Source of the DNA: Tubulanus polymorphus
Lineage: Eukaryota; Nemertea; Palaeonemertea; Tubulaniformes; Tubulanidae
Assembly: GCF_964204645.1 (NCBI RefSeq)
Contig: NC_134026.1
Location: 11,556,450 to 11,620,449 of the forward strand
Length of the DNA stretch: 64,000 nucleotides
Direction of reading: 5' to 3'
The notes below the pieces were generated by a model. That model had not been told where the DNA came from, did not search any database, and saw nothing but the letters and a program-made list of their open reading frames with translations. Positions 34,541 to 44,021 of the stretch are shown here, piece by piece; position 1 is the stretch's first letter, and the number at the start of each line of letters is the position of its first letter. The translations under genes were made by a program, and so were the position numbers.

Positions 34541-35698
34541 AAGAGGAGAATATTACACGATATTTATCCAAGACAAAAACGAAATAATAGAGTGAGTGAT
34601 TAAAATATTGAAAGGGGAATAGATTAAAGTAATGACATAACAAAGCCTGAAAGTAACTTATGAAAAGCGGTATACATTCAAGCGAAAACAGCAAAAACCA
34701 AAGTGAAATTTCTGCAAGATTACATCAGCAACATGGTGATTCCTTGCTCCATGAACTGGATCAAGAAATTCGATTCGCATTCACCCTTTCCGAAGCAAGC
34801 AAATCCTCATCTAAGATCAGTCATCAGCCAAGCTAAAGATGATTTGATTATCAATTCTTCAGATCATTTGATTATCAATTCTTCAGATCTCGACAAGCGC
34901 ACAATTACCTCGGAGCTCAACTTCCGGACCCGCATTTCTTCAACTTACTCAACTCTATCGTTATGGACTCCGGTAACCGTCATTTTTCTGACAATTCTAG
35001 TGAACTTAATTCGAAACTTCAACAGCTCATTATTTCTATTCCTTGGACTAAGCAACACGGACATTGTGACTCTCTCCTCCGTTTTAGGCTTTCGTTGTGT
35101 CAACTCCTTGGCTTTGGTTTGAATTTTTCTTTAAATCACCGCAAGATGAACATCCTTGATTTTGAACATCGTTTCAGGATTGCCCTCTTGAATTCTGCTA
35201 AATATAATCTGATTATATCTAGCAGAAAACTCAAGAGTCTATTCAAACAATATTACAACGTGGATATTCGTATTGTCTTTACGTCTACAAAATTAGGAAC
35301 TACTTTTCACTCAAGTCCCATACTCCTTCACCATTGTTGGCCAATGTAATCTATAAATTCAAATGGTTGCGTGCTGCAAATAATACATACGGTACACTGG
35401 TAAAACAATGCGACATTTGGCCACAAGGGTAAAAAAACATGGAACTTCGCCTTCAGCAATTTAGGAACATTTAACATCATGTAAAATTGTGCACCAAACT
35501 TTTCTTTAAAAAAGCAACTTTTCAATCACTGATTCTGGCAAAAATGACTTTGAAATCACCATCAAAGAGACATTATATATAAAATCTAAAAAACCAAGTA
35601 TTAACAAACACTTTCCACACATGGTGACTCATTTTCTCTGAGCGTATTTTGATATGTTTATTATCCATTTGTACTTTGTAAACTAGGCCACTTCACGC

Positions 35699-35724
35699 CT
35701 GATGAGTCGAAATCGATGGAAACG
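35699..35724 (+). ncRNA. Hammerhead-ribozyme-like motif, slightly degenerate
   Basis: CTGATGAGTCGAAATCGAT followed by gGAAAC. The CTGATGA core, a short stem II (GTCG with CGAT, one wobble) and GAAAC are in the right order, with one extra G before GAAAC. Position just after the GIY-YIG end fits a Penelope terminal repeat. Confidence 0.35.
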
Positions 35725-35774
35725 GATAACATGTAAATAAACCTATTATCATCATGAAGATTGTTTTTATTATC

Positions 35775-36221
35775 ATTTAATCATATAATAATGAAAATCC
35801 TTGATTATATTTTAGTTTGCATTGTAGTCGCAATATTTTCATCAGTTTTTGTGTCATATTCTAAACATATATTTGATAATTTATAACTTATATCTTTAAT
35901 TACACTCGATAATACTATTTCATTTACAGGTGCAAAAGTTATTTCCAATATTAAATTAAATATCAAATTGCTAATATCAAATTATTAAATGAAATATCGA
36001 ATTGCATATTTACATAAAGGCGCGTTATTATTTATATATTGAAAGTCTAATGGAATTTATGTTTATATATTTTTATTTATTTTTATTTTTAATCATTTTT
36101 ATTAAATTATCTGCAGCATTAGTTTTATTGCGTTATTAGCTCCTGACAACTGAAATTAAAAATAAAATTACATGTTCTGCAGCATAACTAATAATACTTC
36201 CAGCAGATTTCAATATAAAAA
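35775..36221 (-). pseudogene. Relic of a second Polinton (capsid-gene fragment)
   Basis: 35775-36120 aligns closely, with indels, to 45837-46150 inside the Polinton capsid-like gene, for example 'tcatattctaaacatatat(t/c)' and 'aaagtctaatggaattt'. It then jumps at about 36130 to sequence matching 46640-46715 in the neighbouring gene (aaaattaaaaataaaat... gcagatttcaatataaa). About 490 bp are missing between the two matches. It has accumulated stops and lies directly between the Penelope remnant and composite unit R1. Confidence 0.85.
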
Positions 36222-36224
36222 TAT

Positions 36225-38362
36225 AGCTGCAAAGCAGCGATAACGGGTTTTCTGCACAGTCTTAGAATCCTGTTCAACGGTCGATTTCGACAAAGCATTT
36301 GATAGGCACAACATAAGCCATTACTAAACCGGCTATTAGGAAACAGAATCAATGATAGGTCGCCCAAATGGCTCAGTAGTTACGAAAACTTGTAGCCGAC
36401 ATCAACGGAACGCCTCATCTCAAGTCGGTCTAACTAGTAGAGCATCCTAAGTCGTCTTCTGTTTAATGTCCTGACAAATGACATACACAGTAATCCAAAA
36501 AATACCAGACCGAGTAAATTTCCAAAACGAACTTAACACGCTGTTCGACCAAAAAACTTAATGTTCCGACAAGAAAATCTTGTTCGAGTGTAAACAATTC
36601 AGTTTGGTCGAACAATACGCTTTTTGTTTGAACCAAAACTCTCTTCATTCTGACAAAAAAATGTGTTCGAATGAAAAGCTATGTAATTGTTGAAATGAAA
36701 AGCTTTTTGTCCCGGCAAAAAAATTTGGTTGAGCGAAAACAATTTTTTCGAACGAATGTTTGAATGAAAACAATTCTGTTCGATTGAACGAAATAATTAA
36801 TACTTTTGGTGCGGAGAAAAAACTTTTTACAATATACTTGTTCGAAAGAAAAACTTAATGTTCTGAAAAGAAAATTCTGTTCAAATTAAAACGATTCTGT
36901 TCGATCGGACGATTGATCGAACGAAAAACCTTTCGTTTGGACAAAAAAAGTGTGTTCAACTTTGTTCTAACAATTTTTTCAAATTGGTTCAATCGAAAAG
37001 AATATTATTGGTTGGAACGAAATAAATTTTGTTGAAAAAACTCAAATGAAAAGTCTGGCTTATAAAGCTGTCTCCTCAGACGAAAATTTTCAAAAAAATC
37101 TTCATTTTTGTTAATAAAATTGATAATTGTGATTGATCGTTGCACGTCACAACCAGTTAATCACTAATTGACACGCATTTTAATAAATCTGATTCCTTCT
37201 TTACAGTGAACTTAGCTTTAACCTAGTAGAGGCTACTAGCCGATGTAGGCCTATGTATACGCGTAGGCCTAACATCCGGACAGATTGGTCGTAGGCCTAT
37301 TGAATAACAACCCACCTAAATATCGTAAATTTTGTTTTGAAGTTCAATCCAATGAGTCCGTTAATAAACGCAACAATTATACTGTGTTTGTTTGAGACAG
37401 TAAAGCTCAGTACCGGTAGGCCTAAAGCCGCGTAAAACTCGATAAACACTTCAAGCGACACAGCGAACGATCACCTTTCTCCCACAGCGAACGCTTACTC
37501 CGAACGTCAAGTGTGAGTGAGTCCAGCATACGGAAAGGAGTGTGTTATATATACTTGTATTTAATAAGTACCTTGTGCATTTGACAATGATCGGTATGTA
37601 CTGTAGGAAATATAGAGAATTGATTGTATTGATATAGAGGTTGAAGCCCGCGGCCGAATTAAGTAATATATTCTGTTATTTTGATACCTCGTCGACATAA
37701 CAGCTTTTCTCCGCTATATCTCTTCGGCGTGTTTAGTTTAGGCCTACGACTCCCCGGTACACTAAAGATTTATCTTAGTAAATACACGGTAAATTTGGTA
37801 AAGAAAAATAGGTATTGTTAAACTAACTCCTTGAAACCCGCAGCCAAATCACTCGTAGTAACAAATTAATTTGTACTCGATTTGATTCTCATGATGAGGA
37901 GAAACTCGCAGCTGATCCCCGGAACGTCGATTCGTCGATGTTTACGGCTCGACAGTGCTTTTAAAATCAAAAGTAGTAAATTCCCAGTGTATCGGTAATA
38001 TGATTTGATGAGGAAAATGGGCTATTGTTAAAATTACGGTTTGAAGACCGCGGCTGAATGTGAAGTCTGCGGCAATAAATTAGTTCATTTATACTTGAAT
38101 TGACAATCGAAGTGACAATCGGCCTGCAGGTTGATTTCGGGATGACGACTCGAAAAACATGTCGCCCCATTGAATGGGGCTAAAATGTCGATGTTTACGG
38201 TCCGACAGTGCTTTTGTAACGATGATTCGTGAAAAAACACGCAGAGTATTTGTAGATCTCAGTGAGCTGAACGATATCATACGGATTGTATCGACAACAG
38301 CGGCAAGGTAACAAAGCCTTAGTTCTTTTAGTGAAAATAGTGTGACATAAAATAATAAGTAT
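36225..38362 (+). mobile_element. Composite tandem unit R1
   Basis: Starts with AGCTGCAAAGCAGCGATAAC, then GGGTTTTCTGC, the RT fragment (36245-36560), a region of irregular TTCGAACGAAAA-type repeats (36540-37030), and the conserved 3' body (37430-38350) ending in aataataagt. Unit R2 begins at the next base. Compared with L1 and L2, the 31-bp minisatellite is replaced by the TTCGA-rich stretch. Confidence 0.7.
36245..36560 (+). pseudogene. Captured reverse-transcriptase fragment in unit R1
   Basis: Same fragment as 4930-5285 in plus orientation, with several indels; a degenerate form of FDKAFD and NVLTNDIHSN remain. Confidence 0.55.
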
Positions 38363-38376
38363 AGCTGCAAAGCAGC

Positions 38377-38382
38377 GATAAC
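38377..38382. repeat. Polinton target-site duplication, left (GATAAC)
   Basis: GATAAC immediately before AGTAATAGGGG. The identical hexamer follows the right end at 55760-55765, and removing the Polinton restores the uninterrupted element start seen at 36225 and 62094. Polintons make 6-bp duplications. Confidence 0.95.
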
Positions 38383-38985
38383 AGTAATAGGGGTAATGGG
38401 CTTTCAGGCCAAAGGTCGAACGGTCGAGCTCATTAAAAAACAAAACATTAAAAGTAATTTAAAACTATAATATATTTTCATAACCGTGTGCATTTTATAT
38501 TATAACTAAATATTTATTCTAAGATATCAATAATTTAAATTTTAAATGCATATTGTATTAAATCAATTGGTCGCTCCACTTCGCTACCACTCCGCTCCGC
38601 GAACAATTGATTTATTTACAATACACATATTCATATAATCAAATATATTTTAATAATAATAATTATTCTATTATTCAACTGAAATACACACGGCTATTAA
38701 AATATATTATAGTTTTAAATTACTTTTAATATTTGTTTTTAATGAACTCGACCATTCAACCTCTAACCTGAAAGCCCATTACCCCTATTACTCTTAAAAT
38801 AATCATATAAATGAATAACATTTAAATTGAAAGATTATTCAATATAAAAGTATATATTTACAACATTATTTCAATATTCATATTTGTATGAGTTAGATTT
38901 TTAAACATTAAAAGTGTTAGTAAAGTGTGATTGAAATAATACATGATATAAATCATTGAACTTCTAAAATCAATTTAGTAAAAAA
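38383..38985. repeat. Polinton left TIR (~600 bp, with internal fold-back)
   Basis: Matches the reverse complement of 55195-55759. The outer ~190 bp are almost identical. The left copy has about 33 extra bases around 38578-38612 (GC-rich ctccgctccgcg stretch). The first ~110 bp recur inverted at 38683-38792, so the TIR contains a 410-bp fold-back unit. Confidence 0.93.
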
Positions 38986-38998
38986 ATATGTATAATAA
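38980..38998 (+). promoter_or_regulatory. A-tract start-proximal motif, HNH gene
   Basis: TAAAAAAATATGTATAATAA directly before ATG. Close relatives precede 52047 and 51676 (AAATATGTA-nn-ATAA), giving an 'A-tract' class distinct from the T-tract class of most virion-type genes. Confidence 0.5.
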
Positions 38999-39652
38999 AT
39001 GGAATCAGAACAACCACAAACTATAAATATAACAAATAACACTGGCGTCATAAATATATACTACAAGAAGTGTTCTAAATGTAAATTAGATAAATTAGCT
39101 ATAACAGAATTTAATAAGCGTAAGATTAGCAAAGATGGTTTTCAATATTTCTGTAAAACTTGTTTTAAACTATATACCAAACAATATCGAGAAGATAATA
39201 TAGAACATTATAATTATTATATGGCAGAATATATGAGAGTAAGATATCAAACACATCTTAATTTTAGATTGAAACAATGCTTAAGATCTAGATTAACACA
39301 ATTATTCAACAAAGAAACGCATTCAGAAACACTATCTAATTTATTGGGTTGTTCAGATGAATTTTTCATATCATGGATAATATATCAATTCGACGATAAA
39401 ATGAATATAGATAATTATGGTGAATACTTTCATATTGATCATGTGTTGCCGATTTCTAAATTTAACATGAATGATGAATACAATAAAAAACTTATTTGGA
39501 ATTGGAAGAATCTAAAACCTTTAGAAAAGAAGGAAAACATAATTAAATCTAATAAACTAGATATGAAATTATATTTAGATCAACTGGATAAAGCAAAGAC
39601 ATTTGTTGAATTATGGAACTCAACACATAATGAAAAATACGTTGAAGCTTAA
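38999..39652 (+). CDS. HNH endonuclease with N-terminal zinc finger
   Basis: 217 aa. An N-terminal C-S-K-C ... F-C-K-T-C pair (residues ~23-55) makes a four-Cys zinc-binding module. The C-terminal half has the HNH signature: FHIDHVLPISKFN (His pair and Asp), then WNWKNLKPLEKKENI (Asn) and a K-S-N-K-L tail, as in homing and viral HNH nucleases. First gene inside the left TIR, reading inward, with an intact frame: one of the few unbroken genes of the element. Such nucleases are not part of the core Polinton set, so this is an accessory gene; a role in DNA cutting during replication, excision or competition between elements is speculation. The start is chosen at the ATG just after the A-tract motif. 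Confidence 0.8.
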   Translation: MESEQPQTINITNNTGVINIYYKKCSKCKLDKLAITEFNKRKISKDGFQYFCKTCFKLYTKQYREDNIEHYNYYMAEYMRVRYQTHLNFRLKQCLRSRLTQLFNKETHSETLSNLLGCSDEFFISWIIYQFDDKMNIDNYGEYFHIDHVLPISKFNMNDEYNKKLIWNWKNLKPLEKKENIIKSNKLDMKLYLDQLDKAKTFVELWNSTHNEKYVEA

Positions 39653-40078
39653 GCGCTTAGAAAACCGGTTACTCTCGATCTATGTCAAACCGCCTATATG
39701 TAATTGTATTAGCTCTTTGCATCTGTCGCACGTTATATTCAGTTGAATGGGGTGTATCTCATTTGAATATTGATCGAATGTGCTATTTCAGTTGAAAAGG
39801 ATTAATCAATTACATCACAAAGGAACATCTGTTACAATCCAGGCAAACGTGCAGGAATAATTAGTTTGGACGAACGTGTGCCACGTCGGCAGTTAGAAAT
39901 CAACTTTCACATACATAGTACGTATTGGATATTCTCTCTCAAAATACAGTTTACAGTTCTAAATCTAAGTGTAAGTACCGTTTTTTGTAGTTATTATGAA
40001 GTAGGGAAACCTTTGAACATATTTAAGTACAGTAATTCATTTTTCAGTAATTCATTCATCGACATCTTTTAGATTAAA
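39653..40078. other. Intergenic, no gene seen
   Basis: About 425 bp between the HNH gene and the 140-aa gene. The minor ORF 39866-40072 has no support. Base composition is less AT-extreme than the genes. Confidence 0.5.
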
Positions 40079-40501
40079 ATGGAATACAGAGATCAACCAG
40101 AAATTCCAAGCCAACCAACGGATGAGGAACCAGAAACGACGGATAGTGAAACACAGGAATCAATAGAAATGGAGGATAAAACTCTCGTAATTGACGAACA
40201 AACTTCACAAAAATTACAAGAACATTTGGACTATCATCAAGAAATGGTGAAAATTCTGAGTGATGTAATACATAATAAACAATTACCGCGCGAACTACAA
40301 TTACCAAAATTACCAGCAACGCGACTTAAATTGCTGTTTGGACTCAAAGAATCGAAAACTAAGAAAATGAGTGGAGATATCAGTGCCGGTTTTGAAAGAA
40401 AACTGAGAAGAGTAGGTAGATTAATAAAATATGAAAAATTCAAAATATTAGGATTAGCATTTAGTGAAGTAGTCAGATATTTACCGGAAATTGAAAAATG
40501 A
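40079..40501 (+). CDS. Uncharacterised Polinton protein, 140 aa
   Basis: Intact frame from the ATG at 40079 (preceded by TTTTAGATTAAA). The N-terminal third is acidic and rich in Glu, Thr and Pro (EEPETTDSETQES), the middle is helical (TSQKLQEHLDYHQEMVKILS), and the C-terminal half is basic (KKMSGDISAGFERKLRRVGR). No transmembrane segment and no family recognised. Codon use is slightly less AT-biased than in the minus-strand genes. It could be a DNA-binding or regulatory protein, but only the charge pattern suggests this. Confidence 0.6.
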   Translation: MEYRDQPEIPSQPTDEEPETTDSETQESIEMEDKTLVIDEQTSQKLQEHLDYHQEMVKILSDVIHNKQLPRELQLPKLPATRLKLLFGLKESKTKKMSGDISAGFERKLRRVGRLIKYEKFKILGLAFSEVVRYLPEIEK

Positions 40502-40610
40502 TTGGAAACAATCCAGTAATTAAAGAATTCTGGACAAAATTATAAATTATAACACTGAAGGTCTTGGATATCAAAAAATGTAATCTCGATTGTATATATC
40601 TGTTTTAATA

Positions 40611-40965
40611 TTGATTGTTTACTGTTAACTAAGTATTGCGCAATAACCGGTCCGATTGAACCGCTTTTCTATTGTTCTCCATTGTTCTATTATCGATCGT
40701 TGTTAATGGCGGCGGTTGTTCTGTATTGATTGTTTACTGTTAACTAAGTATTGCGCAATAACCGATTGGACCGCTTTTCTATTGTTCTCCATTGTTCTAT
40801 TATTGATCGTTGTTGACGGAAACAGCTGCTCAATATTGATTGGTTACAGTTCTATGTTTGAATGTTGTAGTTTACAGAATAAAAATATAACTGTGTATTG
40901 CGCAATAACCGATTGGACCGCTTTTCTATTGTTCTCCATTGTTCTATTATCGATCGCTAAAATTT
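40611..40965 (+). repeat. Three direct repeats with C/EBP-like and SOX-like sites
   Basis: Units at 40611, 40726 (period 115 bp) and a partial third around 40890. Each contains the perfect palindrome ATTGCGCAAT (40635, 40750, 40897), the C/EBP consensus, followed by 'ccgcttttctattgttctcc' and ATTGTTCTATTAT, which hold two SOX-like ATTGTT words. They lie in the 860-bp gap between the 140-aa gene and the gene at 41366. Binding is not shown; this is pattern only. Confidence 0.6.
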
Positions 40966-41342
40966 GTATAAAAAATATATGTGTTTATGAAATAGTAATT
41001 CCACCAGTCGTTTCTTTGAATTTATTTTCAGTTTGAGGATTTATTATCGAGGATCCGAAATGACTTATCTGGACAGTTATAATTACTGCTCCTAATAGAT
41101 AGACAATAGTAGTGAGATATTAAATCCTAATTTAAATAAAATATAATAAAAAAACAATAACTTCAACTGCTAGTGAATTCTATTATATTTTTAATATTTT
41201 CTTTTCAAAAAGAGAATACTTTATATTTTGAATAGATTCAAATAGAAATTCTTTAAATTCAAATAGCTAGTATCAGTAGTCAATACTAGAATTCTTTAGC
41301 TTTAACTAGCTAGTATCATTTGAAGAATACTTATAATATTTT

Positions 41343-41365
41343 TTTTGCTTTTTTCTCTAATATAA
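41343..41365 (+). promoter_or_regulatory. T-tract start-proximal motif
   Basis: TTTTTGCTTTTTTCTCTAAT then ATAA before ATG 41366: T6, 11 nt, ATG. Same type as before the minus-strand structural genes. Confidence 0.5.
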
Positions 41366-41969
41366 ATGTCAAAGAAATCTAATAAGAATAGTATTGATAT
41401 TGAAAAAAACATTAGATGATTTGGGTATAAGTGATAATAAAGATACAGTTGTAACTAATTGTGCTCAAGTTAATTGTAATATAGATTATGAATACTATTT
41501 ATATTGTGAGCATCATCTTGAATTATTAATTGCTGGCGGGAAATCTAAGGATTTCTTGGGAAAAATAATAACTTTTCAAGAATTAGATGCTATGAAACCA
41601 GATAAAGTAATAAAATATTTTGAGATTTATGAAGAAGCAAGATTAGCCCGAATAAATGATTCTATTTCAGATGGTATTGTCAAATGTTACTCTAAGTTAT
41701 GTAACCAGTTAATACCAATTGATGACGAAAATAAATTATATAGTGATTTGAAAAATGACTACTTAGTTATGACTGAATTACAAAAATGGGTCGGTTATGC
41801 TTCATTCCAATTAGGATCGGTTATGACATTAATTTCTACTGGCGTCATAACATTTTCGAACATCAAACCTATGGAATATAAATCAGGTAAGAACGAAACA
41901 GATGTACTACAACCAAACACCGAAACAGAAAATGAATCAGAACAAAAATTAACTAAAATAAATGAGTGA
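41366..41969 (+). pseudogene. Uncharacterised Polinton protein, frame broken at an A7 tract
   Basis: The ATG at 41366 (after a T-tract and ATATAA) opens a frame MSKKSNKNSIDIEK that stops at 41417. The main frame, 41394-41969, carries the rest: a Cys/His cluster (TNCAQVNC, then YYLYCEHHLE), CYSKLCNQLIP, a hydrophobic stretch LGSVMTLISTGVITF near the C-terminus, and an acidic tail. The two frames meet at seven A residues (41403-41409), and one A too many explains the break. The product would be about 200 aa. No family recognised. Its end overlaps the next ATG (41962). Confidence 0.55.
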
Positions 41970-42329
41970 TGGATTTAAGAAAAAGGCTAGATCCGAGAAA
42001 CAAATTAAATGGGCAAGAGAATTAGGTAAAAGATCTTCAGAATTAAAAAAAGCTAAGAAAAAGAAATTAACTGATTAAATGAATCACAGAAATTATCTGA
42101 TATTGATTCAAATAATAATCCATCTGATTCTTCTAATGCTGGACGTAATTATGAATTATATATTACAATTGGATTAGTAACAGTTATTATATTATCCGGT
42201 GTAATATATAAATCAAAATTCAAATCTGATGATAAAGATGATTCCAATGACAATAAACCTATTATATCAGAAAATACGTCAAATCATAAGGCCATTGAAA
42301 CTAAATCTAAATTATTATTAATGGATTAA
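41962..42329 (+). pseudogene. Small membrane protein gene, frame broken
   Basis: The first part, 41962-42078, is a very basic 38-residue peptide (FKKKARSEKQIKWAREL). The second, 42075-42329 in another frame, has no start of its own: it is Ser/Asn/Asp-rich, then has one transmembrane segment (LYITIGLVTVIILSGVIY) and an acidic/Asn-rich tail ending at TAA 42327. The frames meet at GATTAAATG, where one missing T would explain the break. Likely one single-pass membrane protein of about 120 residues; function unknown. Confidence 0.5.
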
Positions 42330-42335
42330 AAGAAG

Positions 42336-43432
42336 ATGAAAAAAAGAACAATATTTAAGATATTTATATTATAACCCAGAAAGTGAAGTATCATATTCTA
42401 ACGTTACAGAATTATGGAATAAAATTAAATCTGATAAGGAAAATGGTAATGGTGCCGTATGGCACCCACACGGTGATATAAAATATAGCGAATTGAACAT
42501 ATCAAATCCACAAGAAAATGGATAAAACTTATTTAACAAGAAAAGTTATGGTTTCATATATCGATCAACAATGGCAAGCAGATTTAATTGACATGAAGAA
42601 CTTAGAGGAATACAACAAAGGATATTTCTGGATATTAAATGTTATAGACATATTCAGTAGATACGCATGGTCAATTCCAATCAAAAATAAAACTGGTATA
42701 GAAGTAACAAATGCTTTTAAATCAATATTTAAAGAAGCTATTCCAGATAAGATACAATTTGATGAAGGTAAGGAATTTTATATCAAACATTTTAAAAAAC
42801 TATTATCTGATAACGATGTAAAATATTTTTCAACACATTCAGATAAAAAAGCATCTATTATAGAAAGATTTAATAAAACATTGAAAACTAGAATGTGGAA
42901 ATATTTTACTGCTAATGAAACATATAAATATATCGATGTGTTAGATGATTTGGTGAAAGGTTATAATAATTCTAAACATAGTTCTATAAATATGAAACCT
43001 ATACAAGCTAGAAAAGAAGATAATTCGGAAATAGTTTGGAATAATTTGTATGGTGTGTTTGTTACACATGATTTCGGTGAACCTAAATTCAAAATTGGAC
43101 AACACGTAAGAATATCTAAATATAGAAAAACATTTTATAAAGGTTATACCCCAAATTTTACAGAAGAAATATTTAAAATTAAAAAGATAATATTAACTAA
43201 ACCTTTTGTTTGTAAATTAGAAGATATAAAAGATGAAGAAATATTAGGTTATTTCTATGAACAAGAATTATCACTTGTACCAAATCCAGATGAAATAGAA
43301 TACAAAATAGAAAAAGTATTGAAAACAAGAACTCTTAAAGGAAAAAAGTATTCTTTGGTGAAATATAAAGGATATGATGATAAATTTAATGAATGGATTT
43401 TATCTAGTGAAATTAAAAGAATAAATGAATAA
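42336..43432 (+). pseudogene. INT: Polinton integrase with C-terminal chromodomain (N-terminus broken)
   Basis: Retroviral-type DDE integrase that joins Polinton ends to target DNA. The catalytic core is intact in 42518-43432: WQADLIDM (D), IQFDEGKEFY (D), ASIIERFNKTLK (E), then YNNSKHSS. The C-terminus holds a chromodomain (YSLVKYKGYDDKFNEWI). The N-terminal region, 42336-42525, is in another frame: ATG 42336 meets an A7 tract, then QYLRYLYYNPESEVSYSNV, ELWNKIKSDK, the 32-bp palindrome-encoded HPHGD peptide, and IKYSELN. The main frame upstream of 42518 (from 42497) reads TYQIHKK, so the two belong together with a second break near 42496. The HPHGD stretch looks like an insertion in the conserved N-terminal domain. 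It overlaps the ATPase start by 8 nt. Confidence 0.85.
42450..42481 (+). repeat. 32-bp palindromic element, copy A (in integrase N-terminus)
   Basis: AATGGTGCCGTATGGCACCC followed by ACACGGTGATAT. Core GGTGCC-GTAT-GGCACC is a palindrome with one mismatch. In the integrase N-terminal frame it encodes N-G-A-V-W-H-P-H-G-D-I. Copies B and C are at about 44586-44617 and 48190-48221. Confidence 0.85.
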
Positions 43433-44021
43433 AGATTTATTTATATTTGAACCGCATAATATGTTAGTTACTGGTGTAACCAATTGTGGTAAAACACATT
43501 TCATATTAGATTTGTTAGAAACTATTTATAAGAATCATTTTGATAATATAATATTATTCTGTCCTACTTATGAAATGAATAGAACATATAATAGAGATAT
43601 AGTTAAGATAAAAAAGTTTATTATATTAGATCCTAAAACAGTAAAAGAAAATTTAGATAATTGTATTAAGATAGCAATTGATACTTATAAAGGATGAAAT
43701 ACATTATTCATTGTAGATGATTGCGCAAATTTACATGATTCAAAAGTTAGAGAAAGTGAGTTATGTTATCTAGCTTTCTCTGGGAGACATTTTGGGATAA
43801 CAACATGGGTTTTAAATCAAAAATATAATTCAATTGTTAAAGACTTTAGGGAGAATATAAGATTTCTAGTTTTATTTTATAACAAAGATAAAAAATCTAT
43901 GCAACAATCATCGGAAGAAAATCAAATTATACCTACTGAATTACATGATGAATATATGAATAAATTAAAGAATAATAAAGATTCAAAATTATTACTGAGA
44001 TTACAATTTCCATATGAATAA
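43425..44021 (+). pseudogene. ATP: Genome-packaging ATPase (FtsK/HerA-like), one in-frame TGA
   Basis: Predicted to pump DNA into capsids. Walker A is GVTNCGKTHF (residues ~17-26). The frame meets TGA at 43695-43697, then continues in the same frame with Walker B LFIVDDC and the helical AFSGRHFGITTWVLNQKYN block typical of the Polinton/poxvirus A32-like ATPases, ending RLQFPYE at TAA 44019. 199 codons in total, slightly short for the family. Only the single TGA prevents a complete product. The start overlaps the integrase end. Confidence 0.85.

Larger units (their letters stand above)
34300..35765 (+). pseudogene. Penelope-like element remnant (GIY-YIG end)
   Basis: From about 35140 the sequence reads, across frame breaks, VDIRIVFTSTKLGT, LANVIYKF, NNTYG, HLATRV and DFEITIKETLYIKSKKPSI. 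These are landmarks of the C-terminal GIY-YIG endonuclease region of Penelope retroelements. The RT core is not recognisable; ORFs 34703-35122 and 34963-35349 cover the region just upstream. Hammerhead-like motifs flank it on both sides (34499-34540 and 35699-35724), as reported for Penelope long terminal repeats. At least four frame breaks. Confidence 0.7.
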
